Source: a bacterium
GTDB taxonomy: Bacteria > Chlamydiota > Chlamydiia > Chlamydiales > JAFEGQ01
DNA: 5,982 nucleotides
Direction: 5' to 3'
Assembly (NCBI GenBank): GCA_021809305.1
Contig: JAKBAF010000087.1
Span: forward strand, 1-5,982
Positions 5,132-5,982 of this stretch are shown piece by piece. Below the pieces are notes generated by a model. It saw only the letters and a list, made by a program, of their open reading frames with translations. It was not told the DNA's origin and ran no database searches. The position numbers and the translations under genes were made by a program. How positions within the stretch are numbered: the stretch's first letter is position 1; every line of letters begins with the position of its first letter.

Positions 5132-5982
5132 ATGGTCTGGAGGCATCTGGCTCTTGTTGCGTCTCTTTTCACATGGCAGATGGCTGCTGCAGGAAGAGGT
5201 ATTGAGGATGCGGGCGGCTACCATCACCACTCCAACCAGCAGTGGCAAGCAGCGATTGAAACGATGGATGAGCACTCCTGGATTGGAAATGAAAGGGTCC
5301 TTGATGTGGGATGTGGAGATGGCAAAGTTACGGCTCTTCTTGCAAAATGGGTTCCACAGGGCTTTGTCGTGGGTGTTGATATCTCCTCGAAAATGATCGA
5401 GTTCGCGGCTTCTAGTTTTACGCAGGAGCAGTATAGTAATTTGAGTTTTAGGCAGGGAGATGCAGCCTCAATTGTCTTTCCTGAGCAATTTGACCTTGTT
5501 GTCTCATTTAGCGCCCTTCATTGGGTTGTAGACCAAGCTGCTGCACTTCATAGAATTCATGAGAGCTTAGTTGCTGGGGGGCGATGCCTTCTCCTGACCT
5601 ATGCCAAGGGGCCTGCTAATATGATGACTCTTAGCGAGGGACTTGTTAGATCGGAAAAATGGACCTCTTACTTTCCATCCTTCACTAAATCAAGGGTTTA
5701 TTTTACTGCGGAAGAGTATACCTCTCTCTTGGAGAGCGCAGGATTTGGATCTATTAAAATAAAAACAATAATTCGAGACAGCGTCTTTCCGGATAAGCAA
5801 GCTGTTATCGATTGGTTGCGACCTGTGGCAACCTTTCTTGCTCACCTCTCTCAAGACCTTCAGGATGAATTTCTGCGCGACTTAGCGGAGGAAATGATCC
5901 TCTGCAGCGCTGTTCAACTGGGTGACGCGATTCATATTCAACTAAACGAGCTCGAGGTCGTGGCTTCAAAAATGGCCAAGCA
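5132..5982 (+). CDS. SAM-dependent class I methyltransferase, 3' end cut by window
   Basis: The frame is open for 283 codons to the window edge with no stop. A Rossmann-fold methyltransferase domain is clear. Motif I is VLDVGCGDGK at 56-65, the acidic post-I strand is GVDIS at 81-85, GDA is at 109-111, FDLVVSFSALHWV is at 120-132 and LVAGGRCLL is at 146-154. The ALHWV motif and C-terminal half recall the trans-aconitate 2-methyltransferase/BioC-like group, but the substrate cannot be read. Residues 1-20 look like a signal peptide: R4, a hydrophobic stretch from 6 to 15, and an Ala-Ala-Ala site at 18-20. ATG5132 has AAGGG at 5116-5120 eleven bases upstream. In-frame GTG5120 and TTG5123 would extend the leader by three or four residues, and M17 has no ribosome-binding site. 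Similar GYHHHS...QW openings occur, as I recall, in proteins of other environmental chlamydiae. Confidence 0.85.
   Translation, partial: MVWRHLALVASLFTWQMAAAGRGIEDAGGYHHHSNQQWQAAIETMDEHSWIGNERVLDVGCGDGKVTALLAKWVPQGFVVGVDISSKMIEFAASSFTQEQYSNLSFRQGDAASIVFPEQFDLVVSFSALHWVVDQAAALHRIHESLVAGGRCLLLTYAKGPANMMTLSEGLVRSEKWTSYFPSFTKSRVYFTAEEYTSLLESAGFGSIKIKTIIRDSVFPDKQAVIDWLRPVATFLAHLSQDLQDEFLRDLAEEMILCSAVQLGDAIHIQLNELEVVASKMAK

Noticed and set aside
5154..5396. 80-codon plus-strand frame inside the methyltransferase gene
   Set aside because: Out of frame with the clear SAM-binding motifs at the same place, so it is a shadow.

Overview
The window looks like chromosomal DNA from a member of the Chlamydiota, most likely an environmental (Parachlamydia/Simkania/Waddlia-like) lineage. 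This rests on the protein sequences. The IF-3, L35, L20 and PheS sequences and the order infC-rpmI-rplT-pheS match the chlamydial arrangement as I remember it, including the L35 ending in a hydrophobic tail and pheS standing alone without pheT. No database search was possible, so the phylum call is recognition plus inference.

Layout from left to right. Positions 1-119 hold no certain gene: a possible start of a divergent minus-strand gene (GTG at 52) and a weak promoter in front of the tRNA. A complete tRNA-Val (anticodon GAC) lies at 120-193. From 240 to 1982 is an intact 580-codon gene for a threonyl-tRNA synthetase relative. It keeps the overall domain order but has lost the zinc ligands, most of the adenylate- and threonine-binding residues and the editing-site histidines. 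It sits where many bacteria keep thrS, directly in front of infC. Then come infC (2006-2668, with an extra C-terminal tail), rpmI (2691-2885), a 110-base gap with a strong hairpin, rplT (2996-3352), a strong intrinsic terminator (3385-3422) and pheS (3447-4475).

After pheS a convergent minus-strand gene (4488-5000) encodes a small two-pass membrane protein of unknown role. A divergent plus-strand gene (5132 to the right edge) encodes a Rossmann-fold SAM-dependent methyltransferase with a signal-peptide-like N-terminus; it is cut by the window end. The 130 bases between these two genes carry back-to-back promoter candidates.

Functionally, most of the window is translation machinery: a tRNA, an initiation factor, two large-subunit ribosomal proteins and a phenylalanyl-tRNA synthetase subunit. 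The unusual member is the ThrRS-like protein. It should not be able to charge or edit tRNA, yet it retains several residues that contact the anticodon in true ThrRS. An RNA-binding or regulatory role in this translation operon is the most attractive hypothesis. No gene-free stretch longer than 300 bases is present.
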